A DNA stretch of 7,698 bases from Bacteroidales bacterium. GTDB lineage: Bacteria > Bacteroidota > Bacteroidia > Bacteroidales > VadinHA17. The stretch is from contig PMNJ01000021.1 in assembly GCA_003162595.1 (NCBI GenBank), forward strand, positions 8,830-16,527. The letters are read 5' to 3'. Of this stretch, positions 7,609 to 7,698 are shown one piece after another. Position 1 is the stretch's first letter, and each line of letters begins with the position of its first letter. The translations under genes were made by a program, and so were the position numbers. Under the pieces are notes generated by a model, which worked only from the letters and a program-made list of their open reading frames with translations, was not told where the DNA came from and searched no databases.

Positions 7609-7698
7609 AACCGTCCGCTCCGTCCTTACTGTCCGCTTTAGCTTCAAATCAGGCGGACAGTAGTAAAGAGGGCTTCGTATACTGTCCGCCATACTGTC
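7609..7698. repeat. Cluster of TACTGTCCGC direct and inverted repeats, probable mobile-element end
   Basis: TACTGTCCGC occurs at 7627-7636, inverted as GGCGGACAGTA at 7652-7662, again as TACTGTCCGCC at 7680-7690, and as TACTGTC at 7692-7698 where the window cuts it. A degenerate copy, AACCGTCCGC, lies at 7609-7618. The pair 7652-7662 / 7680-7690 is a perfect 11-bp inverted repeat with a 17-base spacer. Several short repeated binding sites at an edge are typical of ends of transposons such as IS21-family or Tn7-like elements; assignment to a family is inference, because no transposase is visible. A multi-site operator is the alternative. Confidence 0.5.

Noticed and set aside
7465..7692. Minus-strand open frame of 75 codons ending in PGKEF
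   Set aside because: Its proposed start region is made of the TACTGTCCGC repeats themselves, there is no convincing binding site, and the peptide is proline- and arginine-rich as expected from translating GC-rich non-coding DNA. The last part could be a transposase remnant, but I cannot support that.
1..7698. CRISPR array, tRNA or rRNA genes
   Set aside because: No regularly spaced repeats, tRNA-like cloverleaf or rRNA signature was seen on reading the window.

Overview
The window holds two long, complete genes on the + strand that form a tight two-gene operon. They are flanked by about 430 bases of non-coding or remnant sequence on the left and about 370 bases on the right. The organism cannot be fixed from the sequence. 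Low GC in the genes, strong GGAG/GGAGG ribosome binding sites and a sigma70/sigmaA-type promoter match fit a low-GC bacterium, plausibly a Bacillota member. There are no RNA genes, no CRISPR array and no recognisable housekeeping gene.

Left flank (1-430): a promoter-like TTGACA-17-TATCAT lies at 8-36. A near-perfect 20-bp inverted repeat (107-126 / 219-238) bounds a 132-bp segment. Short open stretches look like gene ends or remnants, and one of them runs in the same frame as the first large gene and stops only 12 bases before it.

Operon (431-7326): gene 1 (1216 aa) joins an N-terminal phospholipase D-type (HKD) nuclease domain, a small beta-rich linker of possible SH3/Tudor-like type, a complete RapA-like SWI2/SNF2 helicase motor and a C-terminal coiled coil. 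Gene 2 (1081 aa) begins at the last base of gene 1's stop codon. It has an N-terminal GHKL (Hsp90/sacsin/NO VEIN-like) ATPase, a long sacsin/NOV-type middle region and a C-terminal zinc-ligand HNH-like domain whose usual catalytic histidines appear to be missing. I infer a two-protein nucleic-acid-targeting defence module: gene 1 would translocate on and cut DNA, and gene 2 would be an ATP-switched partner or sensor. No methyltransferase is visible, so self/non-self discrimination, if any, would have to come from outside the window or from DNA structure. I do not recognise this exact architecture as a named system; DISARM and Mokosh share individual parts.

Right flank (7327-7698): AT-rich sequence with no gene gives way near 7480 to clearly GC-richer DNA (hand count about 59% GC at 7481-7620 against about 32% at 7321-7380). 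It ends in a cluster of direct and inverted copies of TACTGTCCGC(C). This looks like the end of a different mobile element, and it suggests the operon sits in an accessory island.
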